Below are positions 44,864-55,600 of a DNA stretch of 64,000 nucleotides, piece after piece. Source of the stretch: Herminiimonas arsenitoxidans (GTDB taxonomy: Bacteria > Pseudomonadota > Gammaproteobacteria > Burkholderiales > Burkholderiaceae_D); NCBI RefSeq assembly GCF_900130075.1, contig NZ_LT671418.1, positions 1,240,001 to 1,304,000 of the forward strand, written 5' to 3'. The notes below the pieces were generated by a model that was not told the origin of the DNA, did no database searches, and saw only the letters and a program-made list of their open reading frames with translations. Positions within the stretch are counted from its first letter, which is position 1. Every line of letters begins with the position of its first letter. The position numbers and the translations under genes were made by a program.

Positions 44864-47116
44864 ATGAAATTTCGCTTCCCCATCGTCATCATTGATGAAG
44901 ATTTTCGTTCCGAGAACACGTCGGGACTAGGCATCCGCGCACTGGCCGAAGCGATGGAAAAAGAAGGCATGGAAGTGCTGGGCGTCACCAGCTACGGCGA
45001 CCTGTCACAGTTCGCACAACAGCAATCGCGCGCGTCCGCCTTCATCCTGTCTATCGACGATGAAGAGTTCGGCGCCGGCTCGTTTGAAGAAACTGATTAC
45101 GCATTGAAATCGTTGCGCGCCTTCGTCGAAGAAATTCGCCACAAGAACGCCGACATCCCGATTTATCTGTACGGTGAAACGCGTACCTCGCGCCACATTC
45201 CAAATGACATCCTGCGCGAACTGCATGGTTTCATTCACATGTTTGAAGACACGCCTGAATTCGTCGCACGTCACATCATCCGCGAAGCGAAGTCCTACAT
45301 GGATGGCTTGTCGCCTCCGTTCTTCCGCGCGCTGGTGCATTACGCACAGGATGGCTCCTACTCATGGCACTGCCCTGGCCACTCCGGCGGCGTCGCATTC
45401 TTGAAATCGCCTATCGGCCAAATGTTCCACCAATTCTTTGGCGAGAACATGTTGCGTGCCGACGTTTGTAACGCGGTAGAAGAACTCGGTCAGTTGCTCG
45501 ATCACACTGGTCCGGTCGCTGCGTCTGAACGCAATGCCGCGCGCATCTTCAATGCTGATCACTGCTACTTCGTCACCAACGGCACCTCGACCTCGAACAA
45601 GATGGTCTGGCACTCGACTGTCGCGCCTGGCGATATCGTCGTGGTTGATCGCAACTGTCACAAATCGATACTGCACTCGATCATCATGTGTGGCGCGATT
45701 CCGGTCTTCCTGATGCCGACACGTAATCACCTCGGCATCATCGGCCCTATCCCGCTGTCGGAATTTTCGATGGAAAATATCCGCAAGAAGATCGAAGCCA
45801 ATCCTTTTGCCCGCGAAGCCGCCAACAAGAAGCCACGCATCCTGACCATCACGCAATCAACTTACGACGGCGTGATCTACAACGTCGAAACATTGAAAGA
45901 CATGCTCGACGGCGAAATCGACACGCTGCATTTCGATGAAGCATGGTTGCCACACGCGACCTTCCACGATTTCTACAAAAACATGCACGCGATCGGCAAA
46001 GACCGTCCGCGCGCCAAAGAGTCGATGATTTTCTCGACCCAATCGACACATAAATTGCTGGCTGGCCTGTCACAGGCATCGCAGATCCTTGTGCGCGAAT
46101 CGGAGAGCGTCAAGCTCGATCAAGACGCCTTCAATGAAGCGTATCTGATGCACACCTCAACTTCGCCACAGTATTCGATCATCGCGTCATGCGACGTTGC
46201 TGCCGCGATGATGGAAGCACCGGGCGGTACTGCACTGGTGGAAGAAAGCATTTTGGAAGCGCTGGACTTCCGCCGTGCGATGAAGAAGATCGATCAGGAA
46301 TGGGGCAAGGACTGGTGGTTCCAGGTATGGGGTCCTGACACCTTCAGCGAAGAAGGCATAGGCACGCAGGACGACTGGATGATCCGCGCGGAAGACGACT
46401 GGCATGGCTTCGGCAATCTGGCTCCGGGCTTCAATATGCTCGATCCGATCAAGGCGACCATCGTCAATCCGGGTCTGTCACTCGACGGCAAGTTCGGCGA
46501 GTCCGGCATCCCTGCGTCCATCGTGACCAAATATCTGGCTGAGCACGGCGTCATCATTGAAAAATGCGGCCTGTATTCATTCTTCATCATGTTCACCATC
46601 GGCATTACCAAAGGCCGCTGGAACACGCTGCTGACCGCCCTGCAACAGTTCAAGGACGATTACGACAAGAACCAACCGATGTGGCGCATCCTGCCGGAAT
46701 TCGCTGCGGCCAATCCACGCTACGAGCGTATCGGCCTGCGTGATCTGTGCCAACAGATTCATGACTTCTACAAAGCCTATGACGTCGCGCGTCTAACGAC
46801 AGAGATGTATCTATCCGATATGCAACCGGCGATGAAACCGTCTGACGCATTCTCGAAAATGGCGCATCGCGAAATCGACCGTGTCCCTATCGATGAACTG
46901 GAAGGTCGTGTGACATCGATCTTGCTGACGCCTTACCCACCGGGCATTCCTTTGTTGATTCCGGGCGAACGTTTCAACAAGACTATCGTTGACTACCTGC
47001 GCTTTGCACGTGACTTCAACGAGAAATTCCCAGGCTTTGAAACCGATGTACACGGTCTGGTCAAACGTGAAGTGGACGGCAAGCGCGATTACTTCGTCGA
47101 TTGCGTACGTCAGTAA
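44864..47116 (+). CDS. Basic amino acid decarboxylase (Orn/Lys/Arg family, PLP)
   Basis: A 750-residue fold-I PLP decarboxylase with an N-terminal response-regulator-like wing (MKFRFPIVIIDEDF), a central PLP domain with the aldimine lysine at about 397 (STQSTHKLLAGLSQ), and a C-terminal domain ending in TPYPPGIPLLIPGE. Size is near that of biodegradative AdiA (756) and LdcC/CadA (713-715); substrate cannot be assigned. ATG 44864 has GGAGACCTC upstream. Such enzymes make cadaverine, agmatine or putrescine and consume protons in acid. Confidence 0.9.
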   Translation: MKFRFPIVIIDEDFRSENTSGLGIRALAEAMEKEGMEVLGVTSYGDLSQFAQQQSRASAFILSIDDEEFGAGSFEETDYALKSLRAFVEEIRHKNADIPIYLYGETRTSRHIPNDILRELHGFIHMFEDTPEFVARHIIREAKSYMDGLSPPFFRALVHYAQDGSYSWHCPGHSGGVAFLKSPIGQMFHQFFGENMLRADVCNAVEELGQLLDHTGPVAASERNAARIFNADHCYFVTNGTSTSNKMVWHSTVAPGDIVVVDRNCHKSILHSIIMCGAIPVFLMPTRNHLGIIGPIPLSEFSMENIRKKIEANPFAREAANKKPRILTITQSTYDGVIYNVETLKDMLDGEIDTLHFDEAWLPHATFHDFYKNMHAIGKDRPRAKESMIFSTQSTHKLLAGLSQASQILVRESESVKLDQDAFNEAYLMHTSTSPQYSIIASCDVAAAMMEAPGGTALVEESILEALDFRRAMKKIDQEWGKDWWFQVWGPDTFSEEGIGTQDDWMIRAEDDWHGFGNLAPGFNMLDPIKATIVNPGLSLDGKFGESGIPASIVTKYLAEHGVIIEKCGLYSFFIMFTIGITKGRWNTLLTALQQFKDDYDKNQPMWRILPEFAAANPRYERIGLRDLCQQIHDFYKAYDVARLTTEMYLSDMQPAMKPSDAFSKMAHREIDRVPIDELEGRVTSILLTPYPPGIPLLIPGERFNKTIVDYLRFARDFNEKFPGFETDVHGLVKREVDGKRDYFVDCVRQ

Positions 47117-47148
47117 ATAAGTTTGTATCCTGATGAAAGGAATGTGAA

Positions 47149-47571
47149 ATGAAACCTCGCATAACCGTCATCACGCTAGGCGTTGATGATCTGGAGCAAG
47201 CACTCCAGTTTTATCGGGATGGCCTCGGCCTGCAAACACAAGGCATCATCGGTGCCGAGTTTGAATATGGTGCAGTTGCCTTCTTCGATCTGCAGTCAGG
47301 ATTGAAGTTGGCGCTGTGGCCGCGCAAGAGCATTTCTCAAGATACCGGCATTCCTGTCGCGCCTGTCAGTTCAACCGAATTCACCATCGGGCATAACGTA
47401 TCTTCGAAGGAAGAAGTCGATGCCGCCATGCGGCAAGCAAAGAACGCTGGAGCAAGCATCGTCAAACAGGCGCACGATACGTTTTGGGGCGGCTACGCAG
47501 GCTACTTTAAAGATCCCGATCAGCATCTATGGGAAGTTGTATGGAATCCAGCCTGGGACGCGCCTAACTGA
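47149..47571 (+). CDS. VOC/glyoxalase superfamily protein
   Basis: A 140-residue vicinal-oxygen-chelate protein with two beta-alpha-beta-beta-beta modules (GVDDLEQALQFYRDGLGL... and FKDPDQHLWEVVWNP). It ends in the metal-site-like Glu of LWEV. Substrate unknown; typical members detoxify, isomerise or bind small molecules. GAAAGGAATG lies before the ATG. It follows the decarboxylase after 32 bp. Confidence 0.85.
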   Translation: MKPRITVITLGVDDLEQALQFYRDGLGLQTQGIIGAEFEYGAVAFFDLQSGLKLALWPRKSISQDTGIPVAPVSSTEFTIGHNVSSKEEVDAAMRQAKNAGASIVKQAHDTFWGGYAGYFKDPDQHLWEVVWNPAWDAPN

Positions 47572-47604
47572 AGCGCATGAAGGTCCAATAATCTGGAGGC
47601 AGCT

Positions 47605-47991
47605 ATGGTTGCACGTACCGTCAGATTGGGTAGTGAACGCATCACCAACGAAGGCATACGCATCGGCACAGTACATCGCCCGCCACGCGGCGTAGCCAAA
47701 ACCGATTTTGCCTCGCATAACTGGTTCGATGTCTGGTTCCCCAACCTTGCTCCCAGCGCAGACACTGTCAAACTCGCACATAGCGCCACCACACCGCAGG
47801 AATGGAATACCTTCTTCAAACACTATCGCGCTGAAATGGCGACACCTGAAAACGTACACACGATTGAACTACTCGCAGCACTTTCGCATCACAGCAACTT
47901 CTCGGTCGGGTGCTACTGCGAAGACGAAGCGCACTGCCATCGCTCCGTGCTACGTAGCTTGCTAATCGACAAAGGTGCCAAGGTCGCGTGA
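47605..47991 (+). CDS. DUF488-family protein
   Basis: A 128-residue protein with the family signature GCYCEDEAHCHRSVLRSLL near the C-terminus and an arginine-rich first strand. DUF488 proteins are of unknown biochemical function. A strong ribosome site (GGAGG) lies 8 bp before the ATG, and it follows the VOC gene closely, so the two may be co-transcribed. Confidence 0.8.
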   Translation: MVARTVRLGSERITNEGIRIGTVHRPPRGVAKTDFASHNWFDVWFPNLAPSADTVKLAHSATTPQEWNTFFKHYRAEMATPENVHTIELLAALSHHSNFSVGCYCEDEAHCHRSVLRSLLIDKGAKVA

Positions 47992-48083
47992 TTTGAAATC
48001 ACTTTTTACATCGCAGTTACACATCCATTGCACAAGAACGATCACAATGAATAGTGTGAATCAGCACAACAGGAAATGTATCA

Positions 48084-48536
48084 ATGAATAAAATCGCATT
48101 ATTTTTCGCGGGCATAGCACTCTCTACAGCGGCTATCGGCGCAGACAACAATCGCATCGTCAAGACAGGAATTTTTCCACAAACCAAAGGCATGGTAGTT
48201 GTCGCTGAAGGAGACTTCGAGCCGCGCGGCATAGGCAGCTACTCGCTGCGCGTCTATGCCAAAAACGATCCTGCCTATCCTTACGATGAATTCATCACCG
48301 GCACCATACGCCCACGCAATGGCACGATAGAAAGTCTGACGTTTGCCGACCTCGACCACGATGGCACGCAAGAAATTATCGTCACCACACGTTATATAGG
48401 CAGCGGCAATTACGTTACGGTAGATGCCTTCCGCCTGCGCAAGAAGAATTTGCAATTCATCACATCAATCGCTGGCATGGATGCCAAATTAGATGCGGTA
48501 CAAGCACTGAAAAAAAAGTTAGGCAAGAGCCGTTAA
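48084..48536 (+). CDS. Probable periplasmic inhibitor of I-type lysozyme (PliI-like)
   Basis: A 150-residue exported protein with a signal peptide of about 20 residues (MNKIALFFAG to IGA). The mature part has GSYSLRVYAKND, FITGTIRPRNG and a DLDHDGTQEIIVTTRYIGSGNY stretch, which resemble the PliI family (lysozyme-binding GSYS loop). Lysozyme inhibitors protect bacterial walls against animal or protist lysozyme. The assignment is by pattern only. Confidence 0.6.
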   Translation: MNKIALFFAGIALSTAAIGADNNRIVKTGIFPQTKGMVVVAEGDFEPRGIGSYSLRVYAKNDPAYPYDEFITGTIRPRNGTIESLTFADLDHDGTQEIIVTTRYIGSGNYVTVDAFRLRKKNLQFITSIAGMDAKLDAVQALKKKLGKSR

Positions 48537-48569
48537 TTTAAGAGGCGGGCAGTATTACTGTCTCGCCTA

Positions 48570-49100
48570 TCAAACCCAAGCATTCCCCAGCAAAGCCACC
48601 AGACTACCTATCAGCAATAGCCACAGCGGATGTATCCGCGTTTTCCAGGCCAGCAAAGCAGTAACAATGGTAATCACCGTCAGTAGCCAATTGGTATCCG
48701 ACGTATGTGCAATCACTGCCGCACTGGCAGCAACTATGCCCGCAGTCACAGGCACCATGCCGGATTGTATATAGGCACGCCACGGTCTATCTTTGAAACG
48801 TTCCCATGCATGTAGCGACATGATAGTCAGCAGCGATGACGGACCAAACTTAGCGATGGCGGTCACCAGCATGCCTGCCCAGCCTGCCACCTGCCAGCCA
48901 ACCAGATTGACTATCATCATGTTCGGCCCCGGTGCGGCCTGGCTCAAGGCAAACAAGGCGCTGAATTCTTTCGCACTCATCCATTGATGCACTTCGACCA
49001 CCTGACGCTGCATCTCGGGCAGGATCGCATTACCGCCGCCAAATGCCAGCAGAGACAACTGGGAAAAAATCAGGAATAAGGCAATCAGGGTCTGCGTCAT
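48570..49100 (-). CDS. Chromate transporter, second half (ChrA split type)
   Basis: A 176-residue membrane protein of the short-chain CHR family, with about six hydrophobic segments. It has the family GGGNAILPEMQRQVV and PGPNMMIVNLVGWQVAGW motifs. It overlaps the upstream half by 4 bp (ATGA), and both halves together are expected to form one transporter. ATG 49100 has GGAGCAAGAA upstream; a longer reading through 49196 overlaps the partner too far. Confidence 0.88.
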   Translation of the reverse strand: MTQTLIALFLIFSQLSLLAFGGGNAILPEMQRQVVEVHQWMSAKEFSALFALSQAAPGPNMMIVNLVGWQVAGWAGMLVTAIAKFGPSSLLTIMSLHAWERFKDRPWRAYIQSGMVPVTAGIVAASAAVIAHTSDTNWLLTVITIVTALLAWKTRIHPLWLLLIGSLVALLGNAWV

Positions 49101-49678
49101 TTCTTGCTCCTCGCCGTAACCCAGATGCTGAGTGGAGTCATCACCAGCATGACCCATAGCAATGGCAAACGCAGTAAAGCAATCGCGATAAAACACATCA
49201 CTGCAACACCAGCCATCATGAACTTCTTGCGCAAAGGCAGCGCGATTTTGATCGCCATGGAAATTAGCAAACCAGCCGCCGCTGCGGCCAGGCCGGCAAA
49301 TACATGCCCTACTTGCGCATCGTCTCGAAAGCGCTCATACAGCATCCCCAGCATGATCAAGACAATTGATGGCATCGCAACCAAACCCATGATGGAAACG
49401 AAAGCGCCTTTGACACCACGAAAACGCATGCCGACTGCAACCGATAAATTAATCATATTGCCGCCCGGCAGGAACTGACACAGACCGAGCAGTTCGGTGA
49501 ATTCGGTTTCATTCAACCAGCGCTTGTCCTCCACCAGCATCCGGTGTGCCAGTGGCAAGGCACCGCCAAAGGCCATCATGCCCAGCGCCAGAAAGCCCAG
49601 AAATAATTGCCGAATGGTCGGGTGTGGCACTTCCGCTTGCGCCATTGGCATTTCCGCTATTTGTGTACTGCTTTCCAT
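49097..49678 (-). CDS. Chromate transporter, first half (ChrA split type)
   Basis: A 193-residue CHR-family membrane protein with FGGALPLAHRMLV and LPGGNMINLSVAVG, matching the N-terminal half of ChrA. It is translationally coupled to the downstream half and divergent from a LysR regulator, which probably controls it. Chromate efflux is the known role of full-length relatives; short-chain pairs can have other substrates. Confidence 0.88.
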   Translation of the reverse strand: MESSTQIAEMPMAQAEVPHPTIRQLFLGFLALGMMAFGGALPLAHRMLVEDKRWLNETEFTELLGLCQFLPGGNMINLSVAVGMRFRGVKGAFVSIMGLVAMPSIVLIMLGMLYERFRDDAQVGHVFAGLAAAAAGLLISMAIKIALPLRKKFMMAGVAVMCFIAIALLRLPLLWVMLVMTPLSIWVTARSKK

Positions 49679-49776
49679 CTTCTTGCTTCCGTCATATCCA
49701 TTGATAGGCGAAAGCTTACGCGCGAACCGTCATTCAGTCTAATATATGGAATCATAGTTAAACATACTTAAAATAT

Positions 49777-50694
49777 ATGTCATCCATAGATCTGCGCCTG
49801 CTGCGCTATTTCGTCGTCGTCGCCGAAGAAGGTCATCTGACCAAGGCCGCACAACGCATAGGCATACAGCAACCACCGCTGAGCCAGCAAATTCGCGCGC
49901 TTGAAAAAGAGCTGGACGTCACCTTGTTCCGGCGTCTTCCGCGCGGTATGGAATTGACAGAAAGTGGGCATGCCTTGTTGGTTGATGCGCGCATTATTCT
50001 GGATCAGGTCAACACCACCATAGAAGACGTGCGCCGTATCTCGCAAGGCGAGCTGGGCCGCATCGCAGTCGGCTTCACCGAGTCAGCATCACTACACCCA
50101 TTCATCCCAGCCGTCATACGTGCATTCAGGGAGGTATCGCCGGGCGTTACGCTTGCGGTAGAAGAAAGCAATACATCCGATCTGGTCGAAGCCTTGCGTC
50201 AGAATCGTGTAGACGTCGCCTTCATACGCTCGCCGATAGGCAATGCAGCAGGATTGAAAATGGAAACGATGCTGGTGGAAGAAATGATCGTCGCGCTACC
50301 AGCCACACACCCACTGGCGCAGAACAAACGGCGCAAGAGTTTGCCGCTCACTGCTTTGGCAGAAGAATCATTCATCCTGAACCGACGTCCCAGCGGACCC
50401 GGTTTGTACGATACCGTGATCGCAGCCTGCCGCGTCGCAGGCTTCAGCCCCAAAGTAAAGCTGGAAGCACGCAAAAATCTGTCCACGCTAAGTTTGGTCG
50501 CTGCTGGCTTGGGCATCTCTATCGTTCCAGCCTCGATACGACATGTGAAACTGGAAGAAGTCGTTTATTTGAACGTTGATCACGCACCCGGCCTGCGCGC
50601 GCCTTTGCATCTAGCTTATCGTGATATACCGCAATCAGGTGCGGTGGAAAGAATGATTATTGAGGCGAGGAAGCTTGCCAAAACTCTAGGATGA
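49777..50694 (+). CDS. LysR-family transcriptional regulator
   Basis: A 305-residue LysR regulator: N-terminal winged helix-turn-helix (HLTKAAQRIGIQQPPLSQQIRALE) and C-terminal periplasmic-binding-protein-like effector domain. It is divergent from the chromate transporter pair with a 98-bp intergenic region. A TATG-GAAT-CATA inverted repeat (49745-49756) lies there. The effector is unknown. Confidence 0.93.
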   Translation: MSSIDLRLLRYFVVVAEEGHLTKAAQRIGIQQPPLSQQIRALEKELDVTLFRRLPRGMELTESGHALLVDARIILDQVNTTIEDVRRISQGELGRIAVGFTESASLHPFIPAVIRAFREVSPGVTLAVEESNTSDLVEALRQNRVDVAFIRSPIGNAAGLKMETMLVEEMIVALPATHPLAQNKRRKSLPLTALAEESFILNRRPSGPGLYDTVIAACRVAGFSPKVKLEARKNLSTLSLVAAGLGISIVPASIRHVKLEEVVYLNVDHAPGLRAPLHLAYRDIPQSGAVERMIIEARKLAKTLG

Positions 50695-50697
50695 AGA

Positions 50698-51156
50698 TTA
50701 GGTAGTCCCAACTTTTCTGATTTGCTCTTGATAGTTATCAATCCGCCCTTGAGAAGCCTTAATACCTTTTGAATAATAATTTTCATCCTTATGTGACTCC
50801 GTTCCCCACTCCCTCAAATTTTCAATTCGTTGCTCTTCGCGCTCAATCAAATATGTCAACGCAGTCACACGTGCAACATTAGCTTGTTGCACGAGACTTG
50901 TTTTGATTAAATCTATTGTTTCAGCGTGCTGCGCCATTGCTGCTAATGTCTTTTGTTCAAATTCAGCGTTCTGTCTTTGTTGAAGAATCATTGAATAAAT
51001 AGCTAACGCCAGAGCTACGCCGGAAAACAGAGCATTAATTGCTCCAAAACTATCACCAAAACTTCCAGCATCTCCAATATTGCCAAACCAAACCGTAGTA
51101 AGAGCTGAAGCAAGCCACAACAAGACGAATGTAATAATGAATGGTTTAAGTTTCAT
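50698..51156 (-). CDS. Unknown membrane protein with coiled-coil tail
   Basis: A 152-residue protein with two N-terminal transmembrane helices (IITFVLLWLASALTTVWF and FGAINALFSGVALALAIYS) followed by a charged, predicted coiled-coil tail (QQRQNAEFEQKTLAAM...). The nucleotide sequence is noticeably more AT-rich than its neighbours, suggesting recent gain. Convergent with the LysR gene. Similar short-membrane-plus-coil proteins are common but uncharacterised. Confidence 0.65.
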   Translation of the reverse strand: MKLKPFIITFVLLWLASALTTVWFGNIGDAGSFGDSFGAINALFSGVALALAIYSMILQQRQNAEFEQKTLAAMAQHAETIDLIKTSLVQQANVARVTALTYLIEREEQRIENLREWGTESHKDENYYSKGIKASQGRIDNYQEQIRKVGTT

Positions 51157-51174
51157 AAAGTAAGCAGTAGTAAA

Positions 51175-51216
51175 AGAAAAATCTACTGCTCACTAAAAAT
51201 GAAACAGTAGATTTTG
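51175..51216 (-). terminator. Terminator of dcd
   Basis: AAAATCTACTG and CAGTAGATTTT (51178-51188 with 51205-51215) form an 11-bp perfect stem. On the minus strand a T-rich run follows (TTTTTCTTTT). It lies downstream of dcd. Confidence 0.75.
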
Positions 51217-51322
51217 TAAAAAGCGCGGTGCTTTCCCATCAAAGTAAGTTATACCGCATGAAAATTACAAAGATAGCGGCATGCTGATTTTTTCACTCAA
51301 ATATCAGCATCCAAATTTTCTA

Positions 51323-51889
51323 TCAAGCCTTAGGCAAAGTTACGCCGTGTTGGCCTTGATACTTGCCACCTCTATCCTTGTACGACACTTCGCACACTTC
51401 ATCGCTTTCAAAGAACAACACTTGCGCACAACCTTCACCTGCGTAAATCTTCGCAGGCAACGGTGTCGTATTGGAAAACTCCAGCGTCACATAGCCTTCC
51501 CATTCAGGTTCGAAAGGTGTCACGTTGACGATGATGCCGCAGCGCGCGTATGTCGATTTACCTAGGCAAATCGTCAGCACATTACGTGGAATACGGAAGT
51601 ACTCGATCGTACGGGCAAGCGCAAATGAATTTGGCGGAATGATGCAAACATCGCTTTTGACATCGACGAATGAGTTTTCATCGAAGTTCTTCGGATCGAC
51701 GATGGTGCTGTTGATATTGGTGAAAATCTTGAATTCGTCAGCGCAGCGAATATCGTAACCGTAGGAAGATGTCCCGTAAGAAACGATCTTCTGGCCGTTA
51801 GCCTGACGCACTTGACCAGGCTCGAATGGCTCGATCATGCCGGTTTCTGCTGCCATACGGCGTATCCATTTGTCGGATTTGATGGTCAT
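51323..51889 (-). CDS. dcd: dCTP deaminase
   Basis: A 188-residue homotrimeric enzyme that deaminates dCTP to dUTP, feeding dUMP to thymidylate synthase. The motifs [17 protein letters not shown] and [31 protein letters not shown] are characteristic. Start ATG 51889. It supplies substrate for ThyA (43.2 kb). Confidence 0.96.
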   Translation of the reverse strand: MTIKSDKWIRRMAAETGMIEPFEPGQVRQANGQKIVSYGTSSYGYDIRCADEFKIFTNINSTIVDPKNFDENSFVDVKSDVCIIPPNSFALARTIEYFRIPRNVLTICLGKSTYARCGIIVNVTPFEPEWEGYVTLEFSNTTPLPAKIYAGEGCAQVLFFESDEVCEVSYKDRGGKYQGQHGVTLPKA

Positions 51890-52019
51890 ATTCTTAGATT
51901 TAAGTGAGTGTTGTAAGGAATTTCCGCAATTTTACGCGAAATCGTTGCTCATCCGGCTGTAAGAAGCTTGCAAACAAAGGCCAGGACGCAATCGCAGCAA
52001 CGCTCCCCGCGTTTGGGAG

Positions 52020-52286
52020 CTATAGAACTTTCCACCGAAGGAAGGCACTTAAGGCAGCCGGCACTCCGAATATCAGCAGGAAAATCGGCAATTCTTCGCC
52101 AAACGAATACCCAGCCTGATCAATACCTATCCACATATTGAAGGCAGCAATACCAAACCATAGCGTGACAAATATAGTCGTGGCCCAGGTCATGGCAGCC
52201 GGATAATTCGCAGAAAACAGCCGCGCCAGCAAAACGAATGCCGCGAGTATCAATAAGCCTGCAAGCAGGAAACTCAATGTGCGCAT
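52020..52286 (-). CDS. Small predicted membrane protein
   Basis: An 88-residue protein with three hydrophobic segments (FLLAGLLILAAFVLLARLF, MTWATTIFVTLWFGIAAF, LPIFLLIFGVPAALSAFL). No known family. AAAGGAAAACC precedes the ATG. It sits 9 bp downstream of another small gene on the same strand. Confidence 0.65.
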   Translation of the reverse strand: MRTLSFLLAGLLILAAFVLLARLFSANYPAAMTWATTIFVTLWFGIAAFNMWIGIDQAGYSFGEELPIFLLIFGVPAALSAFLRWKVL

Positions 52287-52295
52287 GGTTTTCCT

Positions 52296-52601
52296 TTAAG
52301 GATTTTTTCTGCCTGTTTCGATCCGTAGCTCGTATTCATTCAATTTTCCGATGACGTCCGGACGTCCTGCATATTTCTTCTTGAGTTGCGCCAGCTTGTT
52401 ATCACTACCCGTGCAAAGCGCAGTAATGTTATCCAGCAAGAACTTGCGTCGCTCTTCATCATACGGCTCCTCGCCGCGAAAATGATCGCAGCCATCGCGC
52501 TTTTCAATGAAACGGGCGACATCCGCAGGAAACTTGCTCTGCGCCGAGACTTGCAGACAAATACTCGTCAAAATAGATAACAAAAATAGTTGATGGCGCA
52601 T
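52296..52601 (-). CDS. Small secreted protein of unknown function
   Basis: A 101-residue exported protein with signal peptide MRHQLFLLSILTSICLQVSA. The mature part is charged and contains CDHFRGEEPYDEERRKFL and a second Cys (ALCTG), so a disulfide is possible. This pattern is widespread in proteobacterial hypothetical proteins; function unknown. GGAAAGCT lies before the ATG. Confidence 0.65.
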   Translation of the reverse strand: MRHQLFLLSILTSICLQVSAQSKFPADVARFIEKRDGCDHFRGEEPYDEERRKFLLDNITALCTGSDNKLAQLKKKYAGRPDVIGKLNEYELRIETGRKNP

Positions 52602-52673
52602 AGCTTTCCGATTTACTTAGAAATTCGTTTAACGTCCTATGCACCATCCGCGCAAACATCTTTGCGAACTACT

Positions 52674-55600
52674 CTAACGCTGCATCGTTTCCCACACCTT
52701 CTGCAATCGCTTGACCGATACCGGCATAGGCGTACGCAACTCTTGTGCAAACAAGGACACGCGCAACTCTTCCAGCAACCAGCGGAACTCCGTCATCTTC
52801 GGATCGCCGTGACGTTCCTTCAATGCACGTTGCCATGGCGCTGCAGCTTGCTGCCATTCAGCCATTGCCCGCGTATCGCGCGCAGGATCGGCGCGCAATT
52901 TATCGATGCGCACATTGATCGCCTTCAGATAACGCGGGAAATGCGTGAGGTTGATGTAATTGTTCTCTGCGATGAAGCGCTTGCTGACCAAGCCTTGTAA
53001 TTGTGACTGCATATCGGTCACGGCTTGCGCATGCGCTTTTACTGTTTGCAGTTTCTTCGGCAAGGCGTGATATTCAGTCAGTATCAATCCGACCAGTCGT
53101 GCGATTTCATTGACCAGCAAACCCAGCCTCGACTTGCCTTCGTCCTTGCGCGCATTGAACTCTTCTGCATTTTTCGGCAACGGTTCTTGCAGACAGGCGC
53201 GCTCCAGGCCAGCGTGAATAATCTGATCACGCAATTCTTCCTGCGAACCCAAGGCCATGAACTGCATGCCCATTTGCTGCAAGCCTGGAATGTTCTTTTC
53301 CAGATACTTCAACTGTTCTTTCAACTGCAAAGCCAGCAAGCGACGCAAGCCTATACGATGCACGCGTGCTGCTTCATTCGGATCGTCAAACACTTCCAGA
53401 TCGCAATACGTGCCTTTATCTACCAATGCGGGGAAGCCGATCAGCGTTTGCTTGCCTTGCTGGATTTCCAGCAACTCTGGCAATTCGCCAAAGGTCCAAC
53501 TGGTCAGATTCTGATGCGTCGTTGCGTTTACGACTTTGCCGCCTGCATGCGTTGCTGTACCTGATTGTGTTTTAGTCGCAGAGCTAGCCACTTGCGTTTT
53601 ACCGGTAACAGCAACCGGTTTAGCCGCGCTGGTCGATTGCCCCACCAGCGGCATCGCCGTTTGCTCAGCAATACGTTGAAAACTTTCTCTCGCTTGTCCG
53701 CCAAACTCTGAGCGCAAGGTAGCAAGATTGCGTCCCATCTCCAACTGACGGCCATGTTCATCGATGATCTTGAAGTTCATGAACTGATGCGAGGACAAGG
53801 TTTCCAGTTTGTAGTCTGTCGTCTTGGTAGCGATACCGGTTTGTTCGCGTACGTCAGCAATGACTGCATCCAGCAAACTGCCTTTGCCGAAGGCATGCGC
53901 TTCTTGCACACGATCACAAAAACCGGCCGCGTAATCTGGTAATGGCACGCAATGACGGCGCAATTTTTGTGGCAAAGACTTGATCAACAGATGTACTTTT
54001 TCCTTCAACATGCCGGGCACCAGCCATTCACAACGATCGGCCGATACCTGATTCAAGGCATACAAGGGAACAGTCAGCGTCACACCATCGCGCGGCGTGC
54101 CTGGCTCGAAGTGATACGACAGCACCATATCGACGCCAGCGACGTTCATCACCTTGGGGAACAACTCAGTCGTCACGCCTGCTGCTTCATGCCGCATCAA
54201 ATCATCACGATTCAGATACAGTAACTTCGGTTCTTTGGCCGTCGCTTCCTTGTGCCATTTCTCGAAGGTGATGCCGTTATGAATATCGGCTGGAATCAGC
54301 TTGTCGTAGAAAGCCGCGATCAATTCATCATCAACCAATACATCAAGGCGACGTGACTTGTGCTCAAGATTCTCGATCTCGCGTATCAATTTATGGTTAT
54401 GCGCAAAGAAAGGTGCACGCGTTTCAAAATCACCACCGACCAGCGCATCGCGGATAAAAATTTCGCGCGCATCCGATGGATTGATCAAGCCATATTGAAT
54501 CCGGCGCTGACTGTAGACAACGAGGCCGTACAAGGTCGCGCGCTCATACGCAGAAACTTGCGCAGTGCGTTTTTCCCAGCGCGGCTCACCGTAGGATTTT
54601 TTCAGCAAATGACCCGCAACACGTTCCAGCCATTCCGGCTGTATCTGCGCGATGCAACGCGCATACAGGCGCGTGGTGTCGACCAGCTCGGCCGCCATGA
54701 TCCATTTACCGGCCTTCTTGATGAGCGACGAACCTGGCCAGATGTGGAACTTGATCGCACGTGCGCCCAGATAATGCTGCTCTTCTTCCGACTTGAAGCC
54801 GATATTGCCAAGCAAGCCGGTCAGCAGTGCCGTGTGTAATTGCTCATAGGTTGCCGGTGCTTCATTCAAGCGCCAGCCCTGCTCACGCACGATGGTCAGC
54901 AATTGCGAATGCACATCGCGCCATTCGCGCAGACGCAGTTGCGACAGAAAACTGGCGCGACATTCTTCCTGCAACAGTCGATTCGATTTCTTGTGCGCGA
55001 CCGCATCTTCGAACCATTTCCAGATTTTCAGATAACTGGCGAACTCCGATTTTTCATCAGCGAATTTCTTGTGTGCGTTGTCAGCTGCTGTTTGCGCTTC
55101 CATCGGACGATCGCGTGGATCTTGCACTGACAATGCAGCGGCAATAATCAAGACTTCAGTCAGGCAGACATTATCTTTCGCAGCCAGAATCATGCGACCT
55201 ACGCGCGGGTCCAGCGGCAACTTGGCCAACTCGCGACCCAGTTTGGTCAACTTGTTTTCATCATCGACCGCGCCCAACTCTTGCAGCAATTGATAACCGT
55301 CGGCAATCGCGCGACCCAGCGGCGGTTCGATGAACGGGAAGGTTTCTACATCGGCCAGATGCAAAGACTTCATCCGCAGAATGACGGATGCCAATGAGGA
55401 ACGCAGAATTTCCGGTTCGGTAAATTTCGGCCGCAACAAATAATCCTGCTCGTCATACAGACGTATACAAACGCCGGCAGAGACACGACCGCAACGACCA
55501 GCTCGCTGGTTTGCCGCCGATTGTGCAATCGGTTCTATTTGCAATTGCTCGACCTTGTTGCGATAGCTGTAGCGCTTCACACGTGCAAGGCCTGCATCAA

